Of a stretch of DNA of 64,000 nt, positions 19,701 to 29,600 are shown one piece after another. Within the stretch, counting starts at the first letter, position 1. Every line of letters begins with the position of its first letter. Where the stretch lies: the NCBI RefSeq assembly GCF_002135205.1, contig NZ_NEFZ01000001.1, positions 248,001 through 312,000 on the forward strand. Reading direction: 5' to 3'. The notes below the pieces were generated by a model. The model worked only from the letters and a program-made list of their open reading frames with translations, made no database searches and was not told the DNA's origin. Origin of the DNA: Acinetobacter sp. ANC 4204 (lineage in GTDB: Bacteria; Pseudomonadota; Gammaproteobacteria; Pseudomonadales; Moraxellaceae). The position numbers and the translations under genes are program-made.

Positions 19701-19984
19701 AAACCCACAGTCATCCGTTTCCACACGTCACCGTGCTTTAACACCAAAAGTCGATCCCCTTCCACCGCGCGCATATCGGTCGCAGAAAGGAGGTCTTCTA
19801 AAGAATCTAAACTGTTTGCATCTAAATAACCTGAACCCAGTTGTTTGGACTTCGATGCCTGAGTTGCACTTTGCGTCGAGGAACAGCCTACCAAACCGAG
19901 TGTCGCAAGTGCTGAACCGAGGACTGTAATTTTAAATAATGTCGGTAACATCGGTTGGCCAAAAAAGGCAGCTGACTTATACAT
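16706..19984 (-). CDS. mltD: MltD-type membrane-bound lytic transglycosylase with eight LysM repeats
   Basis: About 1,092 residues from the ATG at 19984, preceded by GGA at 7 bases; a GTG at 20056 and an ATG at 19951 are alternatives. A lipoprotein signal ends in LGLVGC, so the enzyme is outer-membrane anchored. The GH23 transglycosylase core has the catalytic glutamate in LLPVIESSYDP and the AYNAGPGR motif. A degenerate LysM follows, then a 200-residue Ser/Thr/Pro-rich linker, then eight LysM peptidoglycan-binding repeats over the last ~500 residues. E. coli MltD has 452 residues and two LysM, so this version is greatly enlarged. It probably heads the transcript with yejABEF. Confidence 0.9.
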   Translation of the reverse strand: MYKSAAFFGQPMLPTLFKITVLGSALATLGLVGCSSTQSATQASKSKQLGSGYLDANSLDSLEDLLSATDMRAVEGDRLLVLKHGDVWKRMTVGFKMNSDHWNPRIDAQRGWFISRQPYLDRLSARASRYLYHTVKEAERRGLPTELALLPVIESSYDPAATSSAAAAGLWQFIPSTGRIYGLKQSSQYDGRRDVVESTRAAYEFLGSLYNQFGSWELALAAYNAGPGRIQQAINRNKAAGLPTDYWSLKLPEETMNYVPRFLAVAQIIKNPNAYNINLPPIANRPHFREVTVGAVSLNEVASITGLSRAELYQLNPGHRGEWIDSSSPMRILIPADLSPSVDARLKKLQGGSGGLWASANTKLPENNQTIQPSKVEPPTLNSKTISPSKNTPPVLATTTTKTEPKLTTSTVTSSSAASVSTPVRGSTPKGSSALAAFAANSDIPSAPRIPVAVTPVTPVKPVSVEPPISAAEREQLTAAIQAEGQTKTVDEVLKPVATKAEQAEVVAEIQALAPQGTEIVDPLDGKIKLTAIQTSQSVAELQGKELTKGFAYPKSVADNTSLDSDEVKRNQGKNFVKTDSEIVIVPPKGKRSTYTVQPGDTLAVIAAKNGVNWRDVAKWNQMDANATLYVGTSIYLYDAKPLVEKVEPRSAIKTDSKPDSYTVRANDTLTGIADEFGLSLKQLADYNGLSVSSGVRVGQKLSLKETAQSRAKANDEKATSQTKVATQSYTVKRGEYLKLIADRYALSNQELADLTPGLNAGSNLLVGQKINVPLNDVKSLAANNTKASSVKIDNAKAAPQFKVESYKVQRGDTLYSIASQSKMSLSELADLNNISSNSGLQVGQTIKIPAGSTVPDTYTVQSGDSLTAIASKYNLGMDYIADLNNMSRTAGLRAGQKLKLTGEVSAVEMPKTVEKQTTASNNSTDIHVVKSGETLNSIARKYHLQLNYLAELNNLSRTANVRVGQRLKIDGDVDPAPIKTETVTAKPQANSGRATESYKVKSGESLNSIASRVGMSVSELAALNNLSARAGLQVGQSIQIPKLITQYTVKRGDTLIGLASRYGMDTSQLAELNDIKPNTQLRIGDVIKVPN

Positions 19985-20193
19985 AAGAGAATCCAAACAA
20001 CTCGTATAAAATTTATTTTTTAGATCTGCCATTGTAGTAAAGCAGGCCACAGACACAAGGCGTTAATTTAACTCGAAATCAGTATAAATGTTACAAGAAA
20101 TTAAAAAAGCTGCATCTTATACACTTCTCTAGTGCATTTGCGTTATACAATGGTGCCCGCTTAGTTTTAATTTTCAGTTTACGGAAGTTGTGT

Positions 20194-21615
<1,422 letters not shown>

Positions 21616-21741
21616 AATCTAAAGTTTTTGTTAACTTTTGTATTACAAGATTTTTCAGTTAGGCTATAGTGATAAACAAGTTGCTATGCCTCTATTTGGC
21701 AGCATATAAACACGATAAAACACTAGGATAGGTGCAGATCA

Positions 21742-23385
21742 ATGTCTTACCAAACCTCTATTCATTTTGATCCAACAGCGCTGCTGATAATAAAAAATGA
21801 AGTGGATAATTCCATTAAACTGGTTGAATCAGCTGTGAGCACCTTAGCAGAAGATCAGACTTTACCATTTGGAATTGACGATGCATTAAACCAATTTGAG
21901 CAGTGTGCTCAAGTCCTTGCATTGATTGATATGCCAAGCTTGGCAAAAATTGCTGAATACTCTGCTGAGTTAATGCGCAAGATCATGGGGAATCCTGCAC
22001 AAATTAATACTCAAGATGTCATTGCGCTGAGTGAAGGCACAACGATGCTAAAGCGCTACATTGAATTCATCTGCTTAAGAGAAGTCAAAATCCCACAGTT
22101 TTTACTCGATACATTAAACCGACTGGAACTAGCTTTAGGTAAACCTTTGACCCAAGAAGGTCAACATATCGAGTCGCTATTAGATTGCATCACTCCTGAT
22201 TTTCATTTACCCCAAGCACCAAGTCTTGAAAAATCACAATACGTTCACCGCTTGTATAAGCTTTCTCTAAGCAAAATGCTGAAGCAAGAAGAGAGTGAGT
22301 TGGACTTACAAGCTATAAAATTGGTTGGAACCTATTTAGCGGGGCTATCTGAACAAACACCAAGTAAACAGTATTGGAACTTGGTCTATGTTGCACTCAA
22401 TCAAATTGATCAGCTCATCATCAATGAACCCCGCTTACGCACCCTAGTCAGTATTGAACGTAATATGGCGCAATTCTTTGCAGCCCCTGAAAGCTTCAAA
22501 GCAGACTTAACAGATCTTGCTAATATTCTCAGCCTTTGTATTAGCCAAGAAGATGAAGTATCTCAGCAAATTCGGAGTCAACTCAACATTGGCGATGACC
22601 TACTGACTGATACTCAACTACAAGTTTTCAGCCGCCACTTATATGGCCCTGATTTTGAAACAATGCATACGATTAGTGATTTGGTCACCGCTGAAATGTC
22701 ACAAATCCGTAATGATATTGAGTACAACTACCAAAACATGACGCCAGAAAAGACTCAAGAGCTTCAAGCGAAGCTGGTCGATCTTGCCAATATTTTCAAA
22801 GTGTTAAATTTAAACGAAGCACATAATGACTTAAACCGTCAGGCAGCATCTCTCAGTCAAACTGATATGCTTAAAGATGAAAACTTTGCACAACAACTCA
22901 TGAATGTCATTCTGTCAGCAATGAACTCGATTGGCGTACTAGAGCGTCACCATACATCAAGCCGCTTGCAGCTTCGTGTGAATAACATGAATATCTCGCT
23001 AGACCGTTTAGACGAAGCACATGCAGCTTTGCTCACAGAAGCAAAAGTATCCATTGATTTAAGCAGTCAAGCATTGACGCAATACCAACAAGAACAAAAC
23101 TTAATCGTGCTTGAGAATACCTCTGCCCAGTTACGTGAAGTAGCTGGTGCAATGTTGTTCTTGGGTGCAGAACATGGTCAAACAGCACTGAATATTGCAG
23201 CAGCATTTGTTCAACAACAGCTAGATGCAGAAACGGCTCTGACGGCAGCGCAAGTGAATCATGTGCTTGATGCACTCGCAAGTGCCGATATGCTGATTGA
23301 GAATTTAAAGAGTAAACAACCTGTATTACACAGCATGTTTGATGTAGCATTAGCCAGTAGCCAAAACTTAAAGACTGTTGCCTAA
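21742..23385 (+). CDS. Hpt-like helical scaffold resembling the ChpA/PilL N-terminus
   Basis: 547 residues, almost entirely helical, with no signal peptide or membrane segment. The first ~150 residues (DPTALLIIKNEVDNSIKLVE, then a helix ending in LAKIAEYSAELM) resemble the N-terminal Hpt-like module of the twitching-motility kinase ChpA/PilL. No histidine-kinase, CheW or receiver domain follows, so this would be a stand-alone relative. I see no convincing phospho-acceptor histidine motif. The stop and the nudC start overlap as TAATG, so the two genes are coupled. The function is unknown; a role in type IV pilus signalling or as a polar scaffold is inference. Confidence 0.6.
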   Translation: MSYQTSIHFDPTALLIIKNEVDNSIKLVESAVSTLAEDQTLPFGIDDALNQFEQCAQVLALIDMPSLAKIAEYSAELMRKIMGNPAQINTQDVIALSEGTTMLKRYIEFICLREVKIPQFLLDTLNRLELALGKPLTQEGQHIESLLDCITPDFHLPQAPSLEKSQYVHRLYKLSLSKMLKQEESELDLQAIKLVGTYLAGLSEQTPSKQYWNLVYVALNQIDQLIINEPRLRTLVSIERNMAQFFAAPESFKADLTDLANILSLCISQEDEVSQQIRSQLNIGDDLLTDTQLQVFSRHLYGPDFETMHTISDLVTAEMSQIRNDIEYNYQNMTPEKTQELQAKLVDLANIFKVLNLNEAHNDLNRQAASLSQTDMLKDENFAQQLMNVILSAMNSIGVLERHHTSSRLQLRVNNMNISLDRLDEAHAALLTEAKVSIDLSSQALTQYQQEQNLIVLENTSAQLREVAGAMLFLGAEHGQTALNIAAAFVQQQLDAETALTAAQVNHVLDALASADMLIENLKSKQPVLHSMFDVALASSQNLKTVA

Positions 23386-24161
23386 TGTCAGAATTATCAC
23401 TTGCATATATTTTTCATCAACAACAATTATTGGTTGACCATAACTTCCAATTGCCCCGTGTAGAAAAGTTAGCAAGTGATTTAAGTTTTCACTCGGGTGA
23501 TCAGGTGATTGCCCGAGATTTATTAGAAAATGAGCCTATTCCCGAAGGCTTGCAGTTAATTCCAATTCGTCAGTTACTTCCACTTTGGAGTACTGAGCAA
23601 TTTGAGCAAGCCAGCCGCGCAATCCAACTACTAGAATGGCGCCGTAATCATAAGTACTGTAGCCACTGTGGTCATGCCACTCAAACACATGCAACCGAAT
23701 ACGCCATGATTTGCCCTGCTTGTGGTTATCATCAGTACCCACGTGTACAACCGTGTGTGATTACAGTCATCACTCGGGGAGAAAATGAAATCCTATTGGC
23801 TAAAAATGCACGCAACACACGCAGCAACATGTATGGTTTGATTGCAGGTTTTGTTGAGGTCGGTGAAACTTTAGAAGAAGCTGTACGTCGCGAAACATTG
23901 GAAGAAGTCGGGATTCAAGTGCAAAATATTCAATACTTGGCAAGCCAGCCTTGGCCTTTCCCGAGTAATTTAATGGTTGCATTTAAAGCTGAATATGCCT
24001 CGGGTGAACTATGTTTACAAGAAGAAGAAATCAGTGATGCACAATTCTTTAAGTTTGATCAACTCCCTGAAATTCCTTTTAAAGGCAGTATCGCGCATGC
24101 GATGATTATGCATGCGACTCAAGGGACTATTGTGGCCGATGACACACGTGAGTGGCTATAA
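23385..24161 (+). CDS. nudC: NAD(H) diphosphatase / RNA NAD-decapping enzyme
   Basis: 258 residues, the E. coli NudC length. It has an N-terminal domain, a four-cysteine zinc ribbon (CSHCG ... CPACG), a Nudix box (GFVEVGETLEEAVRRETLEEVG spread over the expected spacing), and the NADH-specific SQPWPFPS motif just after it. It hydrolyses NADH to NMNH and AMP and removes NAD caps from RNA 5' ends. Its ATG shares the last base of the preceding stop. Confidence 0.95.
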   Translation: MSELSLAYIFHQQQLLVDHNFQLPRVEKLASDLSFHSGDQVIARDLLENEPIPEGLQLIPIRQLLPLWSTEQFEQASRAIQLLEWRRNHKYCSHCGHATQTHATEYAMICPACGYHQYPRVQPCVITVITRGENEILLAKNARNTRSNMYGLIAGFVEVGETLEEAVRRETLEEVGIQVQNIQYLASQPWPFPSNLMVAFKAEYASGELCLQEEEISDAQFFKFDQLPEIPFKGSIAHAMIMHATQGTIVADDTREWL

Positions 24162-24196
24162 GCTCACTCACTGTTCCATGATAAGTTACGACCCAA

Positions 24197-25093
24197 TTAA
24201 TGCTTAAGTGCATCCTCTAACGCCTGCATGATTTTTTGCTTGGTACTAAAGTAACGACTAAATAAACTTGAGACTGAACCAATCATCGAGATATGTCCCA
24301 TACGTGGTACGGTCCAAAGTTGACTGTAATTACCCTTTTCTTTCAATCTACGATCCAAGTCAACAGCATTGCTTAAGCCAACAATGTCATCATTTTCTGC
24401 AACCAGCAGATAATGTTTCACCGTATTCGACTCAACAAAATAATACGGCATGACTTCTTGATAAGGCTTGTTTTGATCAAAAGCATCTGCACAAATTGGA
24501 TCGCCTTTATAGTCAAAATGATAAGGCCCTGCCAAACCAATAATGGCGGTAATTTGACTTCGGCACTGGATCTCATAAGGCTTAGGATGATAAAGCGCCG
24601 ACATCACATTAAATGCACCTGCGGAATGCCCCATCAATACAACTTTTTCAGTCGAAATCTGATACTTTTGTTGATGCACATTTAAAAAGTTTAAAGCCAA
24701 ACTCAAGTCATCAATTGAGGTCGGAAAGATATGCTCAGGTGCCAAATGATAATTAATCACTGCCACATCAAAACCTTCTTTGGCAAAAGCCTCACCAATG
24801 AAGCGATAGTCTTTCTTATCACCATGCATCCACGCACCACCATGCACAAAAACAATTAGTGGACGATGCTCACGTGGCGTTTGTGTGCGGAACAAATCCA
24901 AACGATGTCGCGCACGCAAACCATAAGCTACATTTTCTTGAACGAAATAGCCTTTACGCGGCGTTAAACGGTTTAGGGCATAACTACCGACATCATAAAT
25001 ACGAAAATCACGGTACAGTAATCTTGCATACTCTACCGAACGATTCAGTCCTTTAATAAAAGGCTGAAGTTTATTGAACATTACTTGGCTCAA
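24197..25093 (-). CDS. Alpha/beta hydrolase, carboxylesterase-like
   Basis: 298 residues. It has HGGAW at residues 84-88 (oxyanion hole of the hormone-sensitive-lipase group) and GHSAGA with nucleophile S157; a histidine near the C-terminus (GHISM) would complete the triad. No signal peptide is visible, although the start is mildly amphipathic. The substrate is unknown, probably a carboxylic ester. It overlaps the end of dolP by 23 bases on the same strand, so it is likely co-transcribed with that lipoprotein gene. Confidence 0.82.
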   Translation of the reverse strand: MSQVMFNKLQPFIKGLNRSVEYARLLYRDFRIYDVGSYALNRLTPRKGYFVQENVAYGLRARHRLDLFRTQTPREHRPLIVFVHGGAWMHGDKKDYRFIGEAFAKEGFDVAVINYHLAPEHIFPTSIDDLSLALNFLNVHQQKYQISTEKVVLMGHSAGAFNVMSALYHPKPYEIQCRSQITAIIGLAGPYHFDYKGDPICADAFDQNKPYQEVMPYYFVESNTVKHYLLVAENDDIVGLSNAVDLDRRLKEKGNYSQLWTVPRMGHISMIGSVSSLFSRYFSTKQKIMQALEDALKH

Positions 25094-25754
25094 CTTGGTC
25101 TGGGTCTATCGCTACAGGTGTTTGTTCTGTAGGTACAGCATTCATCATAGGTGATGCAAATGCATTGCTCGTTTGTGATTGTTGTTCAATGTTATCAACT
25201 AAGGTAATAATTTTAGTGACGTTACCCACTTGTTGTAATACTTGGTTTAAGTCCGCAATTTCAGCAGTATTTAAACGCCCCATCACATACAACACGCCAT
25301 CTTCTGTGTGAATCCGTACTTTTGCATCAGAAACCACCGCTGCTTTCATAATCAAACCACGGGTATTAGCCGTCACAGATGTATCTTGCATGATCGTACC
25401 GTAACTGATCTGGTCTCCAACAGTAATATAATTATGTACCGTTTTTACATCCGACATCGCACGGACATTATCTTCTGCGAGTTGACGTAAATGCTGATCA
25501 GGAACTTGTCCTGTTAATAGTACATTGCCGTGAAAACTTTCAATATTGACACGTGACTGTTTAAAACGGCTATCCAATTTATATAAATTAATTTTTGCAG
25601 TACGCTCAATTGAAGAGTCGATGAAAACTTGTCCTAATGAACGCGCACCACTTTCTGTTCCTACAGCAGCTGTCCCTGTTCCACCCGAAATGAAACTTGC
25701 ACATCCAGATAAACTTGCGACACATAATACGGTCATTGCAATACGATTGAACAC
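25071..25754 (-). CDS. dolP: Dual-BON-domain outer-membrane lipoprotein DolP
   Basis: 227 residues starting at a GTG. A lipoprotein signal ends in LSGC with the lipidated cysteine at residue 18. Two BON domains follow, one around residues 45-115 and one around 120-190, as in E. coli DolP (YraP), with an additional polar tail. DolP supports outer-membrane integrity and BAM function. The neighbourhood dolP-yraN and the divergent rsmI matches the E. coli cluster without lpoA and diaA, which supports the name. Confidence 0.85.
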   Translation of the reverse strand: MFNRIAMTVLCVASLSGCASFISGGTGTAAVGTESGARSLGQVFIDSSIERTAKINLYKLDSRFKQSRVNIESFHGNVLLTGQVPDQHLRQLAEDNVRAMSDVKTVHNYITVGDQISYGTIMQDTSVTANTRGLIMKAAVVSDAKVRIHTEDGVLYVMGRLNTAEIADLNQVLQQVGNVTKIITLVDNIEQQSQTSNAFASPMMNAVPTEQTPVAIDPDQVEPSNVQ

Positions 25755-25815
25755 TCAGCAAGACTCCTCAATTTTTCAAACTATTTTTAATGCAGCATTT
25801 CAGCTCTGATTTTGT

Positions 25816-26223
25816 TCAAAGATTAATAAAGTCTTGATCAAAAGTAAAAGCATTTTCTATCCATTGCTGATCATAAGTGAATTTTGAAAAATCTTGCTGT
25901 ATGGTTTTTGCAATTTCTTTAAAAAAATCAAAACAAATCACATCAAAGCGACAATAATAATGCTGGAAATGTGGATGATCTTGTAAAAATAACATGGCCG
26001 TTTTGGCTATTTTACGCTGTTTTGACTGGGAAATTGTTTCAACGGCTTGCGCAAATCGCGTTCTTGATCGCGCTTTAACCTCAACAAAGACCAACTCTTG
26101 CTCCTTCTGTACAATTAAATCAATTTCACCAAATCTTGAATGATAATTGCCTACCACATAAGCATAACCCTGTTGTTCTAATAAGACCAAAGCTTGCTGC
26201 TCTGCCCACTGTCCCAGTTTCAT
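25816..26223 (-). CDS. yraN: UPF0102 family protein YraN
   Basis: 135 residues with a predicted endonuclease-like fold. The conserved core is present: a short helix ([16 protein letters not shown]), then RFGEIDLIV and VFVEVKARS, the E-D-ExK pattern of the restriction-endonuclease superfamily. Its biochemical role is not established in most bacteria. It lies upstream of dolP on the same strand, 61 bases apart, and diverges from rsmI. Confidence 0.9.
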   Translation of the reverse strand: MKLGQWAEQQALVLLEQQGYAYVVGNYHSRFGEIDLIVQKEQELVFVEVKARSRTRFAQAVETISQSKQRKIAKTAMLFLQDHPHFQHYYCRFDVICFDFFKEIAKTIQQDFSKFTYDQQWIENAFTFDQDFINL

Positions 26224-26586
26224 TCTGTTCTATTTCCCCGTTATTATTTTCTATGAATGGCAGTATGATCTAAAAATCACAGCTTAAATTATATATAGTT
26301 TGATGACTTCCATTATCTTCCTATCCGCTTAGACATAAAAGCTCTGATCTGAGATGTATCACCACCACTTCTCTTGATGACTTCTACTTTTCCTTATTTC
26401 TTAATAGCCAAATTTCAAGCGAAGTCTTAAATTGTAGCTGGAAAATAGATGTCTCATAGATTCTAATTCGCGCCATAGCGAGCAATTCGGGTAGAATGAT
26501 GTATTGCAGTATGTTTGAAAAGATATATTGCACTTTTAGACTTTCAAGCGAAGTCCTTTTATTATTTTGCAGTGCGGAGAAAACCC
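26224..26586. other. Intergenic region between yraN and rsmI
   Basis: 363 bases without a convincing gene; open frames here are short and compositionally poor. It holds a 14-base direct repeat, TTTCAAGCGAAGTC at 26413-26426 and again at 26542-26555. TAGAAT at 26492-26497 is a possible -10 box for rsmI. No known RNA was recognised; the RNase P RNA, which lies near here in some relatives, is not present. Confidence 0.5.
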
Positions 26587-27429
26587 ATGAGTGCCCAGTT
26601 ATTTGTAGTCGCAACCCCTATCGGGCACTTAGATGACATGACTTATCGTGCAATTGATGTATTAAAGTCAGTCAAAGTGATTGCTGCTGAAGATACACGA
26701 ACCTCAGCTCAACTTCTTAAGCACTTCAATATTCAAACCCCTCTTACTGCATGTCATGATCACAACGAAAGTAATAAAATCGACTTGTTAATTCAGCGCT
26801 TGCTAAAGGGCGAAGACATGGCACTGATCAGTGATGCAGGTACGCCACTGATTAGTGATCCCGGTTTTAAATTGGTTCGTGCTGCACAAGAGCATAATAT
26901 CCGCGTCATTCCTGTCCCTGGCGCTTGTGCCGCAATTGCTGCTTTAAGTTCAGTAGGCTTACCCAGTGACCGTTTTAGCTTCGAGGGATTTTTATCCTCC
27001 AAACAAACTCAGCGACTAGCAAACCTAGAAAAACTCAAAGACGAGACACAAACGCTAATTTTTTATGAAGCACCACATCGCATTTTAGACAGTGTGACAG
27101 ATATGGCGAAGGTGTTTGGAGCAGATCGCCCTGTTGGTTTTGCACGTGAAATTACCAAAACCTTTGAAACCATCAAGAAAATGACTTTAGGTGAACTGGT
27201 GGCGTTCATTGCCAACGACCATCATCAACAAAAAGGTGAAATTGTTCTGGTTGTAGGCGGTGCAACTGCAGAAAAAGATATGGAACAAGAAAAGCTTGAT
27301 CAGCTGTTAACACGCCTCTTACAAGATTTATCTGTAAAAGCTGCATCTCAATTGGCTGCGGACTTAACAGGGATTAAAAAGAAAATTGCCTACCAACGTG
27401 CTTTAGAACTCACTCAAGGCGACGCTTAA
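26587..27429 (+). CDS. rsmI: 16S rRNA (cytidine(1402)-2'-O)-methyltransferase
   Basis: 280 residues from the ATG at 26587, chosen because GGAG lies about 10 bases upstream and the product then starts MSAQLFVVATPIGHLDD as in the family; the frame is open 24 codons further up. It belongs to the SAM-dependent tetrapyrrole methylase fold. Motifs: ATPIGH, AEDTR, LISDAGTPLISDPG, VPVPGACA. It methylates the 2'-OH of C1402 in the ribosomal P site. It is divergent from yraN, as in other gammaproteobacteria. Confidence 0.94.
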   Translation: MSAQLFVVATPIGHLDDMTYRAIDVLKSVKVIAAEDTRTSAQLLKHFNIQTPLTACHDHNESNKIDLLIQRLLKGEDMALISDAGTPLISDPGFKLVRAAQEHNIRVIPVPGACAAIAALSSVGLPSDRFSFEGFLSSKQTQRLANLEKLKDETQTLIFYEAPHRILDSVTDMAKVFGADRPVGFAREITKTFETIKKMTLGELVAFIANDHHQQKGEIVLVVGGATAEKDMEQEKLDQLLTRLLQDLSVKAASQLAADLTGIKKKIAYQRALELTQGDA

Positions 27430-27603
27430 AAATACAAAAATAAAGAGCAGCAGAATTTAGGTTTTTTGCCTCGTTCTACTGCTCTAAATGTTAAGCGGAT
27501 CAATGTGAACCGCTTAACCCCAAATTATGTTTTTATATCAGTAAAAATTTATAAGTAAGAATATGTAGAGCTTGCCTCATACTTGAGTATTGTCTCTATA
27601 GAA

Positions 27604-28533
27604 TTAGCTTGCTTCTTGGTAGATACGACCGCCAGGTAGTTGGCAAAAGTATTGTTTCAAGGCATCCAAACAACGATGGATCTTCATCGGCTGTTGTTCA
27701 TGCTTTGAAGTGATAGCATATAAAGTAAAATTTGGTAGCTTCCATTCTGGAATAACTTCTACTAAAGAACCGTTCACCAATTCTTTTTGTACATCCAAAT
27801 ATAAAATCCGAGCGACCCCATGACCATGCTGGCACAGCGTTTTTGTCACCAAAATATTGTTACTGGCTACTCTCGATTTCATCTCAAGCTCAACCATCTC
27901 ACCTGTAACCACATTTTTAAAATCAAAATCATGATTATTTTTCATGATGGTAATCGGAATAAGATCGTGATTTTTTAAATCTTCAGGTCGTGAAATTGGC
28001 GCCGACTGGTTCAAATAACTGGGCGATGCGACCAAGATTTGTTCAACACGAGCCAAAGGCACAACATGAAAACTCTGATCGTCAACTATTGGCCCCATTC
28101 TTAAAGCAATATCAATACGCCCTGCAAGCAAGTCCACATAATGATTATCTGCTTCTATATGAACAGATAATCCACGATGTGCAGACATCCAATGTGACAA
28201 AGCAGGAATCACATGATTTGCACCCAACTCTGGCGTAGTCGCTATTCGTAGCTCACCGACTAGATCATCGCGCAATTCATTGATACGTATTTTGCCACGT
28301 TCAGCAGCGGCGAGCATTTCTTGACAGCTGTGGAAAAAAGCCTGACCTGCTTCAGTTAAATTCAACTTTCGAGTTGAGCGATGTAGAAGAACAACTTCCA
28401 TCTCTTGCTCTAAAGAACGAATTTGCTGGCTCACAGCACTTGTAGTGATGCCTAGCTCACGCGCAGCACCACTAAAGGAACTTTTTTCTACAACACAAGC
28501 AAAAACACCCATTGCCCGTAGTTGATCTAACAT
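27604..28533 (-). CDS. LysR-family transcriptional regulator
   Basis: About 309 residues from the ATG at 28533, preceded by GAGAG; an ATG at 28566 would add eleven. It has an N-terminal winged helix-turn-helix (SFSGAARELGITTSAVSQQI) and a C-terminal effector-binding domain, the CrgA-like branch by appearance. The target is unknown. It stands alone between rsmI (convergent) and nlpD (same strand, 95 bases upstream), so no divergent target gene is evident. Confidence 0.9.
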   Translation of the reverse strand: MLDQLRAMGVFACVVEKSSFSGAARELGITTSAVSQQIRSLEQEMEVVLLHRSTRKLNLTEAGQAFFHSCQEMLAAAERGKIRINELRDDLVGELRIATTPELGANHVIPALSHWMSAHRGLSVHIEADNHYVDLLAGRIDIALRMGPIVDDQSFHVVPLARVEQILVASPSYLNQSAPISRPEDLKNHDLIPITIMKNNHDFDFKNVVTGEMVELEMKSRVASNNILVTKTLCQHGHGVARILYLDVQKELVNGSLVEVIPEWKLPNFTLYAITSKHEQQPMKIHRCLDALKQYFCQLPGGRIYQEAS

Positions 28534-28628
28534 AAAATTCTCTCTGGATTCATGAGAAGTTTTCATCTTTTCGATAAAAACAACTCATTGTATTATACGG
28601 TGAATTTTTTGCTTTGCATCCAGATTTT

Positions 28629-29447
28629 TTAATTTAATGGTAAAACTATAGTCGGATTGATTGGCTTGCCATCTAGGCGTACTTGGAACTCCAACATGGT
28701 ACGATTTGTGCCTGTTGATCCCATTTCAGCAATTTTTTGGCCAGCTGTCACATTTTGACCGCTCTTCACATTCATTGCACTATTATGTGCATAGGCTGTG
28801 ATATAGCCATCAATATGCTTGATCAAAATTAAGTTCCCATATTCTTTTAAACCGTCTGCCGCATATACCACCTGCCCATCTGCTGCTGCATAGATTGGAT
28901 CGCCTTGGTTACCAGCATAGCGAATACCTTTCACATTATTGGCTAAATTGTAACCTTGCAATACAGCACCATTACTCGGTTTAACCCAACGTAAAGTCGA
29001 GGTTTGCGAGCTCGCAACAGGTGCAGTAGGTACTTTAGCAGGAGTCGTGCTGGTTGTGGTGGCTGTATTTTGACTCGGGAGACCAACATTTTGACGTTGA
29101 ATTGGAGCAACTTGGGTCATTGGTTGTGTTGTTGTGGTACGCGGGTTCCCTGAGCCTTTTAAGCGTAGTGATTGCCCCACATAAATTCGGTACGGTGCAG
29201 CAATATCATTCATCTCTGCAACTGACAAATAACTCAGCCCATAACGCATCGCAATACCACTCAAAGTATCACCCGAACGAACCGTATAATAGTCTGGTGC
29301 TTTCGCAAAACGTGTTGCATTGTTGACCTGTGGCTTAGACGCACAACCACTTAAAATAACAGTCGAAACAACAGCAGTTGATAAAACAACTGTCTTCAAC
29401 ATGGCTGCGGGTACTGCAATGAAACGGATTTGAGACAACACAGACAT
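28629..29447 (-). CDS. nlpD: NlpD-like lipoprotein with LysM and degenerate LytM (M23) domains
   Basis: 272 residues. A lipoprotein signal ends in ILSGC, one LysM repeat follows (YYTVRSGDTLSGIAMRYG), then a Thr/Ser/Pro linker and a C-terminal M23/LytM domain. The domain keeps YAHN but has LEFQVR where catalytic enzymes have LHFxxR, and YAGNQG where a metal histidine or aspartate would sit, so it should not bind zinc. In E. coli, NlpD is such a non-catalytic activator of the AmiC amidase. It lies downstream of surE, matching the conserved surE-nlpD order. Confidence 0.9.
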   Translation of the reverse strand: MSVLSQIRFIAVPAAMLKTVVLSTAVVSTVILSGCASKPQVNNATRFAKAPDYYTVRSGDTLSGIAMRYGLSYLSVAEMNDIAAPYRIYVGQSLRLKGSGNPRTTTTQPMTQVAPIQRQNVGLPSQNTATTTSTTPAKVPTAPVASSQTSTLRWVKPSNGAVLQGYNLANNVKGIRYAGNQGDPIYAAADGQVVYAADGLKEYGNLILIKHIDGYITAYAHNSAMNVKSGQNVTAGQKIAEMGSTGTNRTMLEFQVRLDGKPINPTIVLPLN

Positions 29448-29600
29448 TTATCTTACTCTCTAAAAAATACAAAAATAATAAATTTAATTTGCGCTAAGAT
29501 TAGCAAAAAAGCATGTAGAAATAGTATCTCTGCGCGTATTTTCACAAAGTTATAACAAACAGTTGAGCATACGCCTTGTATTACCCAGCTGTATGGCTAT

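Noticed and set aside
26384..26614. 76-codon minus-strand frame upstream of rsmI
   Set aside because: It overlaps the rsmI start and has no recognisable feature or ribosome binding site.
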